DNA of 37,004 nucleotides, from the NCBI GenBank assembly GCA_041946965.1, contig JBHGBM010000056.1, positions 1-37,004 of the forward strand. Direction: 5' to 3'. This stretch comes from JBHGBM01 sp041946965. GTDB lineage: Bacteria > Acidobacteriota > Terriglobia > Bryobacterales > Bryobacteraceae. The translations under genes and the position numbers were made by a program. The notes under the pieces are model-generated. The model was not told the origin of the DNA. It made no database searches and was given only the letters and a program-made list of their open reading frames with translations. Shown here one piece after another: positions 17,077 through 24,511 of this stretch (position 1 is the stretch's first letter; the number at the start of each line of letters is the position of its first letter).

Positions 17077-18075
17077 CTACCGCGCCAGCACCCGCTCGGC
17101 CATGGCATAGACCAGCGGCTGCAAGCCTTCGCCGGTTACGCTCGAGATCTTCAGGAACTGCAAGCCGCGGTCCCGCGCCAGGGCTTCGAGGGCCTCCACA
17201 CGCGCGGGGTCCTGCATCGCGTCCATTTTGCTGGCGACCAGCAGCATGGGTTTGGCCGCCAGCTCCGCGCTGAAGCTCGCCAACTCCGTCATGATGGTCT
17301 CGAAGTCGTGGACCGGGTCGCGGCCGCTGGCGTCGGAAACATCCACAAGGTGCACCAGCAGGCGCGTGCGCTCGACGTGCCGCAGGAACTGCGTGCCCAG
17401 CCCGTGCCCGAGGTGCGCCCCTTCGATCAGCCCGGGAATGTCCGCCACCACGAAATTACGGAAATCGTCCAGCTTCACCACCCCGAGCTGCGGCTCGATC
17501 GTGGTGAACGGGTAGTCGGCGATCTTGGGACGCGCGGCGGAGATGCGCGAGATCAGCGTGGATTTTCCGGCGTTGGGGAAGCCGACCAGGCCCACGTCGG
17601 CGAGCAGTTTGAGCTCCAGCCGCAGGTGGCGCTCCTCGCCGGGCCTGCCGGGCTCATGTTCGGTGGGCGCCTGGTGGGTGGAGGTGGCGAAGCGCGCGTT
17701 GCCGCGTCCCCCGCGTCCCCCCTTGGCGGCTACGAAGCGGCCATCGGGGCCGGTGAAATCGAAGAGGCGCTCGCCGGTATCGGCGTCGTAAACCACGGTG
17801 CCGACCGGCACTTCGACCTCGATGTTGCGGCCGTCGCGCCCTGTACGGTTGCTGCCCTCGCCGTGGCGGCCGCGCTCCGCCCTGTGCTCGGGGTTGAAGC
17901 GGAGGTGGAGGAGAGTGTTCTGGTGTTCGTTGGCCACCAGCACGACGTCGCCGCCGCGGCCGCCGTCGCCGCCGCTGGGGCCGCCGCGCGGCACGTACTT
18001 CTCCCGCCGGAAGGCGAGGCAGCCGTTGCCGCCGTCGCCGGCCTTGACGTAGATTCTGGCTTCGTCGATGAACAT
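17077..18075 (-). CDS. obg: Obg/CgtA GTPase
   Basis: The protein has 332 residues. The glycine-rich Obg fold covers 1-158 (MFIDEARIYVKAGDGGNGCL, FRREKYVPRGGPSGGDGGRG), followed by the G domain: G1 GFPNAGKS (165-172), G2 with YPFTTIEP, G3 DIPGLIEGA (212-220) and G4 as SKMD. There is no C-terminal OCT domain, so it is the short form. Obg binds the 50S subunit and couples ribosome assembly to GTP and stress signals; location next to L21 and L27 is the classic bacterial order. The family-invariant MFIDEA start fixes the ATG, which sits only six bases after a strong hairpin and has no Shine-Dalgarno sequence. The gene is convergent with the zinc-ribbon gene, one base apart. Confidence 0.97.
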   Translation of the reverse strand: MFIDEARIYVKAGDGGNGCLAFRREKYVPRGGPSGGDGGRGGDVVLVANEHQNTLLHLRFNPEHRAERGRHGEGSNRTGRDGRNIEVEVPVGTVVYDADTGERLFDFTGPDGRFVAAKGGRGGRGNARFATSTHQAPTEHEPGRPGEERHLRLELKLLADVGLVGFPNAGKSTLISRISAARPKIADYPFTTIEPQLGVVKLDDFRNFVVADIPGLIEGAHLGHGLGTQFLRHVERTRLLVHLVDVSDASGRDPVHDFETIMTELASFSAELAAKPMLLVASKMDAMQDPARVEALEALARDRGLQFLKISSVTGEGLQPLVYAMAERVLAR

Positions 18076-18081
18076 AGAAAA

Positions 18082-18109
18082 GCCGCCGGAGCCCGGGGCT
18101 CCCGGCGGC
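18082..18109 (-). terminator. Terminator-like hairpin between rpmA and obg
   Basis: GCCGCCGG-AGCC (18082-18093) pairs with GGCT-C-CCGGCGGC (18097-18109), a 12-bp stem with one bulged base and a three-base loop. On the minus strand it is followed by TTTTCT and then directly by the obg ATG. It begins 23 bases after the rpmA stop. It fits an intrinsic terminator or attenuator that ends most rplU-rpmA transcripts before obg. Confidence 0.6.
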
Positions 18110-18132
18110 CCGCTACGCCCTGTCTTGGTGCG

Positions 18133-18390
18133 CTACGCGACTTCGCGGACGCTGACGAACTTGCCCATGCGGCCGCGGTCGTGGAATTCCACCACTCCGG
18201 TGACCTTGGCGAAGAGCGTATCGTCCTTGCCCCAGCCCACGTTGTTGCCGGGCTTGATCCTGGTGCCCCGCTGGCGCACGATAATCGAGCCGCCCGGCAC
18301 CAGTTGCCCGCCGAAAGCCTTCACGCCGAGACGCTGCGCGTTGGAATCGCGCCCGTTTCTGGAACTGCCTAAACCTTTCTTATGAGCCAT
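18133..18390 (-). CDS. rpmA: Ribosomal protein L27
   Basis: The protein has 85 residues, the normal length. The start MAHKKGLGSSRNGRDSNAQR is the mature-type N-terminus, with no Firmicutes-type cleaved extension. LGVKAFGGQLVPGGSIIVRQ and KPGNNVGWGKDDTLFA are family-invariant stretches. L27 reaches the peptidyl-transferase centre of the 50S subunit. The ATG follows the L21 stop by seven bases, and its ribosome site GGTGAGG overlaps that stop, so the two genes are coupled. Confidence 0.98.
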   Translation of the reverse strand: MAHKKGLGSSRNGRDSNAQRLGVKAFGGQLVPGGSIIVRQRGTRIKPGNNVGWGKDDTLFAKVTGVVEFHDRGRMGKFVSVREVA

Positions 18391-18397
18391 GCCTCAC

Positions 18398-18706
18398 CTA
18401 CATTACGATTTCATCGACCTTCACTTGCGTGAAGTCCTGGCGGTGACCGATGGTCCGCTTGTACTGCTTCTTGCGCTTGAATTTGAAGACGATCACCTTG
18501 TCGCCCCGGCCTTCGCCGAGAATGGTACCCGTCACACGCGCCGTCACGGTGCCGAAACCGGCAATCACCTGCCCGTCATCGCCGAATACGGCGAGGGGCT
18601 TCAACTCGATCTGGGAACCGGGTTCGCCGGCCAGCTTTTCCACGCGGATCACGTCGCCGGGCGCAACCCGGTACTGCTTTCCACCGCTTTCAATTATCGC
18701 TTGCAT
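18398..18706 (-). CDS. rplU: Ribosomal protein L21
   Basis: The protein has 102 residues starting MQAIIESGGKQYRVAPGDVI, the standard L21 N-terminus. An AAGAGGT ribosome site four bases upstream confirms this start over the open extension to 18874. Further family marks are VFKFKRKKQYKRTIGHRQ and the C-terminal VDEIVM. L21 binds 23S rRNA in the large subunit. It is first in the L21-L27-Obg order, with its own upstream promoter candidate and a leader of about 58 bases. Confidence 0.98.
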   Translation of the reverse strand: MQAIIESGGKQYRVAPGDVIRVEKLAGEPGSQIELKPLAVFGDDGQVIAGFGTVTARVTGTILGEGRGDKVIVFKFKRKKQYKRTIGHRQDFTQVKVDEIVM

Positions 18707-18725
18707 CGAAACCTCTTGAAGGGAG

Positions 18726-18738
18726 CCGTGACACACGG
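18726..18738 (-). promoter_or_regulatory. Leader hairpin upstream of rplU
   Basis: CCGTG and CACGG arms with a three-base loop form a perfect five-bp hairpin inside the predicted rplU leader, ten bases before its ribosome site. A second weak pairing, GAGG with CCTC, lies just upstream. Such leaders often bind the encoded ribosomal protein for feedback control; here that is only a possibility. Confidence 0.35.
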
Positions 18739-18770
18739 AAGGCGTCGAGGCTTGTTGGACCTCAAACTTG

Positions 18771-18800
18771 ATTTTACAACACCGGAGCGGCCAAAGCCAA
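18771..18800 (-). promoter_or_regulatory. Candidate sigma-70 promoter of rplU-rpmA
   Basis: Read on the minus strand, TTGGCT (18800-18795) and TAAAAT (18776-18771) are spaced by 18 bases in the 112-base gap between dsbD and rplU. The predicted start is near 18764, giving a leader of about 58 bases. This is the best two-box promoter I see in the window. Confidence 0.55.
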
Positions 18801-18818
18801 ATGCGGGGAGCAAAACAG

Positions 18819-21032
18819 CTACAACGCGCTTTGCACCGCCGTCTCCAGCGATGCCTCCGGCAGATACCCCTCAAACCTCCTGATTTCCTTGCCGGAACGG
18901 TCGAAGATCACGGTGGTGGGCAGCAGGCCCACCTTGTATTGATCCCCCAGTTTTTCGTCGCCCAGCACCACCGGGTAACGCATGGGGTGCTTTGCCAGGA
19001 AAGGTCTTACGCTCTCCGCGCCTTCTTCGTCCATGGAGATTCCCACCACCGTGACGCCCCTGGCCGCGTACCGCTCGTGCAGGCGGTTGAAAGCCGGGAT
19101 TTCGGCGATGCAGGGGACGCACCAGGTGGCCCAGAAGTTCACCACCGCGATTTTCCCTTTGAGGTCCACGGGGGCGCCGTCCATGGTGGTCAGACCGGGC
19201 GAGGCGCTTTCAGGCGCGGCGGCGCCTTTTTGCAGGAACGCCAGGTACTCGCGCGGGTCGCGGGTGAGGCCGGGGAAGCTCGCCACCACCTTGTCATCCG
19301 GCGTCATGATCGCGTAGTACGGGATGGCGACGGTGGCGAAGCGGCTCTCCTGAAGCTGTTGGTTGGCCTCGGAGGCGGCGTCGGCGCCGTCCGTGTAAAG
19401 CTCCACCAGTACGAAATTCTTCAGCGCCGCGATCACTTCCGGGCGGGTGAACATGTTGGCCTTCATCCAGTGGCAGTTGGTGCAGGCGTAGCCGGTGAAG
19501 GCCACCAGCACCATCTTATTCTCCGCTCGCGCGCGGGCCAGCGCCTCCCGGTACTGGTTCTTCATCCACGCCGGGCCGCTTTCGGCGGATTGGCCGGCGG
19601 TTTGGGCGGAGGGCGCCGGGACGTAGGCGTCCAGTTCCCCGAGCCGTCCGCCGAACATGCCAGGCGCCAGGCTGAGGGCGAAGATCAGGAACGCCATGCC
19701 GGTAAAGAGGCGTCCCAGGCCCATGGTCTCATCGCGCTTCACGCCTTCCAGCGGCAGGAACCCGAGCAGGTACAACCCCGGCATGGCAAAAAGGACCACC
19801 CAGGCGGCCAGGAAGCGTTCGCGGGTGATCAGGTTCCATTGCAGCACCTGGTCCACGCCGCTGAGGTACTTCAGCATGGCGGCCAGGATGACGAACGCCA
19901 TCACCACCTTGACACGGGCCATCCATCCGCCGCTGCGCGGGAGTTTCTTCAGGTAAGACGGGAACAGCGCCAGCAGGAAGAACGGCAGCGCCAGCCCGGC
20001 AGCGAACGCCACCATGCCGAGCACCGGGCGCGCCCCTCCGCCCTGCACGGAAGCGGCCAGCAGCGTGCCCACGAAGGGTCCCACGCAGGCGAAGGAGGTG
20101 AGGGAGAACGTCAGCCCCATCAGCAGCGTGCCGAGCACTCCGCCGCGCTGCGAGGTCCGGTCCAGTTTCGTAAGCACCGAAGAGGGGATGGTGATCTCGA
20201 AGGCGCCCAGCAGGCTGAGGGCGAACGCCAGAAACACCACGGCGATGAAGCCGTTGACCCACGGGTTGGAGCCGATCTGCACAATGCCGAACGGCCCCAT
20301 AATCGCCGTAATCGCCAACCCCATGCCGCTGAACAGCACAATAATCCCCAGCGAGAACACCAGCGCGTGATAAATGCCCGACTGCCGGTTGATGAAGAAC
20401 GAAACCGTAATCGGAATCATGGGGAAGACGCACGGAGTGAAGATGGCGGCGAGGCCGAATCCGAAGGCGATGGCCAGGAACGCGGCCAGCCCCCGGTTGT
20501 CGGCTGAGGGCGCGGGCGCCGGCGCGCCGGGTTTCGCCTCGCTGAACCCGGCGGGGATCCGGATGGCGGCCGCCTGCACCGCCGGATCCACGGTAATGGA
20601 GGCGGTCACGGTCTGCTTGCCGGGGACGCAGAGCTTTTCGTTACAGGTCTGGTAGCGCAGGGCGTATTCCAACTGCGCGGGACCGGCGGCGGCATCTTTT
20701 CTGAGCCGGGTCTCCAGCAGAAAAGCCGTCTGCCCTTCGTAGGTTTCGGTCTCGGTATTGAAGTTGGGGTCGAAGGCGCGCGTGGGGGGCTGCTGGAAAA
20801 TCCGGACGGACTCGGCCGCGCCGCCCGCTCCTGCGCTGAACGGGATGGCGCCGCCGGTAGTGGCCGAATACAGGTGCCAGCCGCGTTCGAGCCGCGCCTC
20901 CAGCCGCGCCAGCACCGCGCCGCCCGGCGGCGCCGCGGCCGGCTGCACCGATAACTTCCACTCCACCTGACCGGGCTTCTGGGCAGGTGCGGACAACGCA
21001 GCCGCCAACAACGGCAGGAGAATTCGCTTCAT
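18819..21032 (-). CDS. dsbD: DsbD-type thiol:disulfide reductase fused to a C-terminal TlpA-like thioredoxin
   Basis: The protein has 737 residues, longer than the usual 570-620. A signal peptide (residues 1-17) is followed by the alpha immunoglobulin-like domain with C130 and C135 (TCNEKLCVPG). A membrane domain with about eight helices spans about 181-465; its redox Cys are C201 in TPCVFPMIP and C316 in FACVGPFVG. A gamma thioredoxin has C517-x2-C520 (CTNC). An extra TlpA/ResA-like thioredoxin at about 612-737 has C638-x2-C641 (WCVPC). DsbD moves electrons from cytoplasmic thioredoxin to periplasmic thiols, and the added domain is probably a built-in acceptor for cytochrome-c or disulfide repair. 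The ATG follows the plsX stop by five bases. Confidence 0.94.
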   Translation of the reverse strand: MKRILLPLLAAALSAPAQKPGQVEWKLSVQPAAAPPGGAVLARLEARLERGWHLYSATTGGAIPFSAGAGGAAESVRIFQQPPTRAFDPNFNTETETYEGQTAFLLETRLRKDAAAGPAQLEYALRYQTCNEKLCVPGKQTVTASITVDPAVQAAAIRIPAGFSEAKPGAPAPAPSADNRGLAAFLAIAFGFGLAAIFTPCVFPMIPITVSFFINRQSGIYHALVFSLGIIVLFSGMGLAITAIMGPFGIVQIGSNPWVNGFIAVVFLAFALSLLGAFEITIPSSVLTKLDRTSQRGGVLGTLLMGLTFSLTSFACVGPFVGTLLAASVQGGGARPVLGMVAFAAGLALPFFLLALFPSYLKKLPRSGGWMARVKVVMAFVILAAMLKYLSGVDQVLQWNLITRERFLAAWVVLFAMPGLYLLGFLPLEGVKRDETMGLGRLFTGMAFLIFALSLAPGMFGGRLGELDAYVPAPSAQTAGQSAESGPAWMKNQYREALARARAENKMVLVAFTGYACTNCHWMKANMFTRPEVIAALKNFVLVELYTDGADAASEANQQLQESRFATVAIPYYAIMTPDDKVVASFPGLTRDPREYLAFLQKGAAAPESASPGLTTMDGAPVDLKGKIAVVNFWATWCVPCIAEIPAFNRLHERYAARGVTVVGISMDEEGAESVRPFLAKHPMRYPVVLGDEKLGDQYKVGLLPTTVIFDRSGKEIRRFEGYLPEASLETAVQSAL

Positions 21033-21037
21033 GGGTG

Positions 21038-22060
21038 CTACTTGCTGAACACTTTGTCGGCGGACCAGACCCGCAATTCCTTCTCGATCCGCTGGTTGAT
21101 TTGCTCGCTGGAGAATGCAGCCGCGACCCGTATGGCGTTCTTGATGGCGTTGGCGTTGGAACGGCCGTGGCAGATGATGCAGACGCCCTTGACGCCAAGC
21201 AGCGGCGCGCCGCCGTACTCGGAGTAGTCCACGCGCTTCTTGAACTCGGCGAAGGCGCGGTGCGAAAGCACGTAGCCGATCTTGCGGGTGATGGTGGCTT
21301 CGAGCGACTCCTGGAGCAGGAGTTTCAGCATCTCCACCAGCCCTTCGCTGACCTTCAGGGCCACGTTGCCGGTGAAACCGTCGCAGACGATCACATCGGC
21401 CTTGCCGGAATACAGGTCGCGCCCCTCCACATTGCCGACGAAGTTGATGGGCAGGCTCTTGAGCAGGGGCATGACGGAGCGCGTTACCTCGTTGCCCTTA
21501 TGCTCCTCCTCGCCGATGGAGAGCAGGCCGACGCGGGGCGTGCCGTTACGGAGGATGAGGCGCGAGTACATTTCGCCCATCACGGCGAACTGCGCCAGCA
21601 TCCGGGGGGAGCAGTCCACGTTGGCGCCCACGTCCACCACGACCACGGGACGGCCGTCCAGAGTGGGAAAGATGCCGGCCAGCGCGGGGCGGTCTACACC
21701 CTCCACAACGCCCTGCACCATCTTGGCGGTGGCCATGACGGCGCCGGTGTTGCCGGCCGAGACGAATCCTTGGGCGGCGCCATCGCGCACCAACCGGGAG
21801 GCCACGCGCAACGAGCTGTCGCGCTTGGTGCGCACGGCACGGGCGGCGCTGTCCTCCATGGTGACACGCTCGGAAGCGTGCACCACTTCGATGGGGAGTT
21901 CCCGCCAGCCTTCGTGGGTATCCAACTCGCGAAGAACCGCCTCCTGGAGCCCTACCAGAATGACCTTAATGTCGAGCGTTCTGGCAGCGTGTATGGCGCC
22001 CGCCACCTCGGATTTTGGGGCGTGATCCCCGCCCATTGCATCAAGGGCAATGGTGACCAT
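21038..22060 (-). CDS. plsX: Phosphate acyltransferase PlsX
   Basis: The protein has 340 residues, normal for the family. MVTIALDAMGGDHAPKSEV is the family-typical start; FVSAGNTGAVMATAKMVQG, VDVGANVDCSP, NVEGRDLYSGKADVIVCDGF and SEYGGAPLLGV are conserved blocks. PlsX converts acyl-ACP to acyl-phosphate for PlsY in phospholipid synthesis at the membrane surface. The order DUF177-rpmF-plsX is widespread in bacteria. The usual followers fabH, fabD and acpP are absent, and dsbD comes next after five bases. Confidence 0.97.
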   Translation of the reverse strand: MVTIALDAMGGDHAPKSEVAGAIHAARTLDIKVILVGLQEAVLRELDTHEGWRELPIEVVHASERVTMEDSAARAVRTKRDSSLRVASRLVRDGAAQGFVSAGNTGAVMATAKMVQGVVEGVDRPALAGIFPTLDGRPVVVVDVGANVDCSPRMLAQFAVMGEMYSRLILRNGTPRVGLLSIGEEEHKGNEVTRSVMPLLKSLPINFVGNVEGRDLYSGKADVIVCDGFTGNVALKVSEGLVEMLKLLLQESLEATITRKIGYVLSHRAFAEFKKRVDYSEYGGAPLLGVKGVCIICHGRSNANAIKNAIRVAAAFSSEQINQRIEKELRVWSADKVFSK

Positions 22061-22073
22061 CGACGGGCCGTCC

Positions 22074-22256
22074 CTACTCCTGCGCCACCTCGACGACTTC
22101 GCGGCCCTTGTACTGGCCGCAATGCGGGCAGACCCGGTGCGGCAGTTTCATTTCATGGCAATTGGGGCATTCGGACAGGCCGGAGGCCTTCAGACCGTCG
22201 TGGGCCCGGCGGTTGCTGGTCCGTCTCTGGGAATGGCGTCTTTTCGGATTCGGCAT
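22074..22256 (-). CDS. rpmF: Ribosomal protein L32
   Basis: The protein has 60 residues. MPNPKRRHSQRRTSNRRAHD is the typical basic N-terminus, and C30, C33, C43 and C46 (CPNC, CPHC) make the zinc ribbon of the zinc-binding form. L32 is a 50S subunit protein. It lies between DUF177 (49-base gap) and plsX (13-base gap); its last codons carry the purine-rich CAGGAG upstream of plsX. Confidence 0.98.
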   Translation of the reverse strand: MPNPKRRHSQRRTSNRRAHDGLKASGLSECPNCHEMKLPHRVCPHCGQYKGREVVEVAQE

Positions 22257-22305
22257 GTGGTTTCCTCAATGATCTTGGCCGCTTCCGCGGCAATTGTCAA
22301 TTCTT

Positions 22306-22824
22306 CTACAGGTTGCGCAACGCACCCCAACGGTCGTCGCCGGTTTCCGGCTTGCACTGGCAAGGCGTTTCGTTGCGATTGCCGCCGCACACCGGGCAGA
22401 TGCCCTGGCAGTCTTCACGGCAGAGGCGCTGCATGGGCAGCGCCAGCAGGACCTGCTCACGGAGCACGTCCTCCAGCAGCATACCCTCACCTTCGTAAAA
22501 GGCGATTTCAGCTTCGCCCTCGTCGATTTCGACTTCCTCTTCGCGAGCAATTTCAGCCATAGGGCGGTAGAAAAGGTCGAATTCGGAATTCACGGGAATG
22601 CGCGCCACACCCAGGCAGCGGTCGCACTCCATTTCCATCTGCACGTCGAGGCGGCCCCGGATGCGAACTTCGCCCCCGGTATTGGGCAGCAATTCGGCCA
22701 TCCCAATGGCGTGCAAGGGCCCGGACTGCCGCATTTCCGCGCCGCTAAAATCCACTTCGCCCGGTTGGAAGGTCTCGTCGAAACGCACCTTCCGCAGTTC
22801 CATTTCTTTGATGCTAAGGAACAT
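22306..22824 (-). CDS. YceD/DUF177 family protein
   Basis: The protein has 172 residues. The family pattern is clear: GEVRIRGRLDVQMEMECDRC, then the acidic EEEVEIDEGEAE, then LREQVLLALPMQRLCREDC and CPVCGGNRNETPCQC. The Cys pairs may bind zinc. Family members are linked to 23S rRNA accumulation and always sit next to rpmF, as here. Its promoter appears to lie across the end of the aquaglyceroporin gene. A CAGGA sits 11 bases before the ATG. The family assignment is firm and the biochemical role is poorly defined. Confidence 0.93.
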   Translation of the reverse strand: MFLSIKEMELRKVRFDETFQPGEVDFSGAEMRQSGPLHAIGMAELLPNTGGEVRIRGRLDVQMEMECDRCLGVARIPVNSEFDLFYRPMAEIAREEEVEIDEGEAEIAFYEGEGMLLEDVLREQVLLALPMQRLCREDCQGICPVCGGNRNETPCQCKPETGDDRWGALRNL

Positions 22825-22862
22825 AGTGCTTGTATCCTGGAAACGCCGGGGAAAGAAGTAAT

Positions 22863-22868
22863 ATTATA
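22863..22868 (-). promoter_or_regulatory. Candidate -10 element (TATAAT) for DUF177-rpmF-plsX-dsbD
   Basis: A perfect TATAAT on the minus strand overlaps the stop codon of the aquaglyceroporin gene and lies 38 bases before the DUF177 ATG, giving a leader of about 32 bases. No convincing -35 was found. It probably separates this operon from the rnr operon upstream. Confidence 0.5.
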
Positions 22869-23649
22869 GCGCAGCGCGATCATTGCCCGGCAGGAACGGG
22901 CGCACGCCCAAATCCCAGGCGGCTGCGCCCAGAATCCCTCCCAGGATGGGGCCCACGATGGGCACCCAAAACACCACGGCGCCATTGGTTAACCCGTTGT
23001 TTCTAAAGCCCGCCGCCACCGTGAACAGGCGCGGCCCGAGGTCGCGCGCGGGGTTGATGGCGTAGCCATGCAGCCCGCCGAAGGACATGCCGATGCCCAG
23101 CACCACCGCGCCTACCAGGACCGGGATCAGGTTGGCGCCGGGCGGCTGATTGAGTTCATCGGTGATGGCGAAGACCAGGAAAAGCAGCAGCGCGGTACCG
23201 ATCACCTGGTCAAGCAGGCCGGCATAAAGGATATCCGGGTAGAGCGGAAAGGTGGTGAAGATCTTGGCGGTTCGTTCCAGGTTCGGGTCCGCGCGCTCGA
23301 AGGCCGGGCGATAGTTCCAGAACACCAGGGCGGCAGCGGCGAACGCGCCGGCAGTCTGGGCCACGATGTACGGCGCCACTTTGCGCCAGGGGAATCCGCG
23401 GAAGACGGCCAGGGCGAGGGTGACCGCCGGGTTGAGGTGCGCGCCGGAAATGCGTCCGGCGACGTAGCACCCCATGGTGACGCCCACGGCCCAGCCGAAG
23501 GTGATATTGGTGAAGCCGCCATGCACGATTTCGCCGGGGGCGCCGTTCCCGAACAGGACAACCATGGCGACCACCCCGGCGCCGAAAAGGATGAGCACGA
23601 GGGTGCCCGCGAATTCCGCGACCGACTCGGCCAGCAGTTTACGATCCAT
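22864..23649 (-). CDS. glpF: Aquaglyceroporin / glycerol facilitator (MIP family)
   Basis: The protein has 261 residues from the internal ATG (MDRKLLAESVAEFAGTLVLI). It has six membrane helices and two NPA boxes: HLNPAV (NPA at 73-75) and YAINPARDLGPR (NPA at 199-201). The Asp following NPAR (D203) and the long loop at about 115-140 are marks of glycerol-conducting members rather than strict water channels. It passively passes glycerol or other small polyols and water through the inner membrane. The start lies 13 bases after the DUF1501 gene. No glycerol kinase is nearby, so the symbol is by family only. Confidence 0.92.
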   Translation of the reverse strand: MDRKLLAESVAEFAGTLVLILFGAGVVAMVVLFGNGAPGEIVHGGFTNITFGWAVGVTMGCYVAGRISGAHLNPAVTLALAVFRGFPWRKVAPYIVAQTAGAFAAAALVFWNYRPAFERADPNLERTAKIFTTFPLYPDILYAGLLDQVIGTALLLFLVFAITDELNQPPGANLIPVLVGAVVLGIGMSFGGLHGYAINPARDLGPRLFTVAAGFRNNGLTNGAVVFWVPIVGPILGGILGAAAWDLGVRPFLPGNDRAAL

Positions 23650-23662
23650 ACGGATTGTTCGA

Positions 23663-24511
23663 TTACCCGAGCAGTTCCGCGATGAATCTGCCGCGCGCCG
23701 CCGCTTCAAAGCCCGCCAGGCGCCGCATGGTGCAGGCCAGGTCCTCAGGGCTCACCGGCATTTCGACGACGCGCTCGCCGGTTTCATCCGTGGCGCCGAG
23801 CACGCGCCCGCCGCGCACGCCCGAGCCCGCCAGGCAGACCGACCATGCTTCAGCGTGATGATCGCGCCCGCCCTGCCCGTTGAAGCGCGGGGTGCGGCCG
23901 AACTCGCCGGCCGCCACCACCAGGGTGCGATCGAGCATGCGGCGCTCGTGGAGGTCTTCCACCAGCGCGGCAAAGGCGCGGTCGAACTCCGGCAGCACGC
24001 GCTCGCGCAGGGCGCGGGTGTGATCGGCGTGCGCGTCGAAATCCGGGCAGGCGACGTAAATGAAGCGCTCACCGCGCTGCGCCATGCGGCGCGCCATGAG
24101 GCAGCGCTCCCCCATGGGGGTGCGGCCGTAACGGCTGCGCAGGCTGGGCGATTCAAGAGCCAGGGCCAAGGCGTCCGGCCGCGCTTCCGCGTATTGCGGC
24201 AGCGCGTTCAGGATGGCGGCGGCGGCGCGCTCGTGGTTGGTGTCTTGGGCGCGCATCCCGCGCAGCACGGCGATCTTGTCCATCTGCGCGGCGGTGCGCG
24301 GCAACGCCTCCGAGATGCGCACTCCCGGGGCGTTCGCCGGGATGGAGCGAAACGGCGACGACGGCTTGGGATCGAACGTATCCACGTGGCTGGCGCCCCC
24401 GCCCTGCCACAGCAGGATGCAGGAGACGGGTTGGCCGGCGGGCAGCACGGCCGCGGCTGCGGGCAGCGCCCCCAGCCGCAAAAAGTGGCGGCGAGCGATG
24501 GTCTGGCTCAT
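23663..24511 (-). CDS. Compact DUF1501 protein, Tat-exported
   Basis: The protein has 282 residues against about 400-480 for usual DUF1501 members. The N-terminus has a twin-arginine signal (ARRHFLRLGALPAAAAVLPA). Family blocks present are LLWQGGGASHVDTFDPKP, NHERAAAAILN, FDAHADHT, EFGRTPR, GRDHHAEAW and GATDETGE. About 100-120 residues are missing between NHERAAAAILN and RYGRTPMGERC, with no frameshift visible, so it looks like a stable short form rather than a broken gene. DUF1501 proteins belong to the alkaline-phosphatase/sulfatase-like fold and have no settled function. They normally pair with DUF1549/1553 cytochromes, absent here. The start overlaps the rnr stop as ATGA. Confidence 0.85.
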   Translation of the reverse strand: MSQTIARRHFLRLGALPAAAAVLPAGQPVSCILLWQGGGASHVDTFDPKPSSPFRSIPANAPGVRISEALPRTAAQMDKIAVLRGMRAQDTNHERAAAAILNALPQYAEARPDALALALESPSLRSRYGRTPMGERCLMARRMAQRGERFIYVACPDFDAHADHTRALRERVLPEFDRAFAALVEDLHERRMLDRTLVVAAGEFGRTPRFNGQGGRDHHAEAWSVCLAGSGVRGGRVLGATDETGERVVEMPVSPEDLACTMRRLAGFEAAARGRFIAELLG

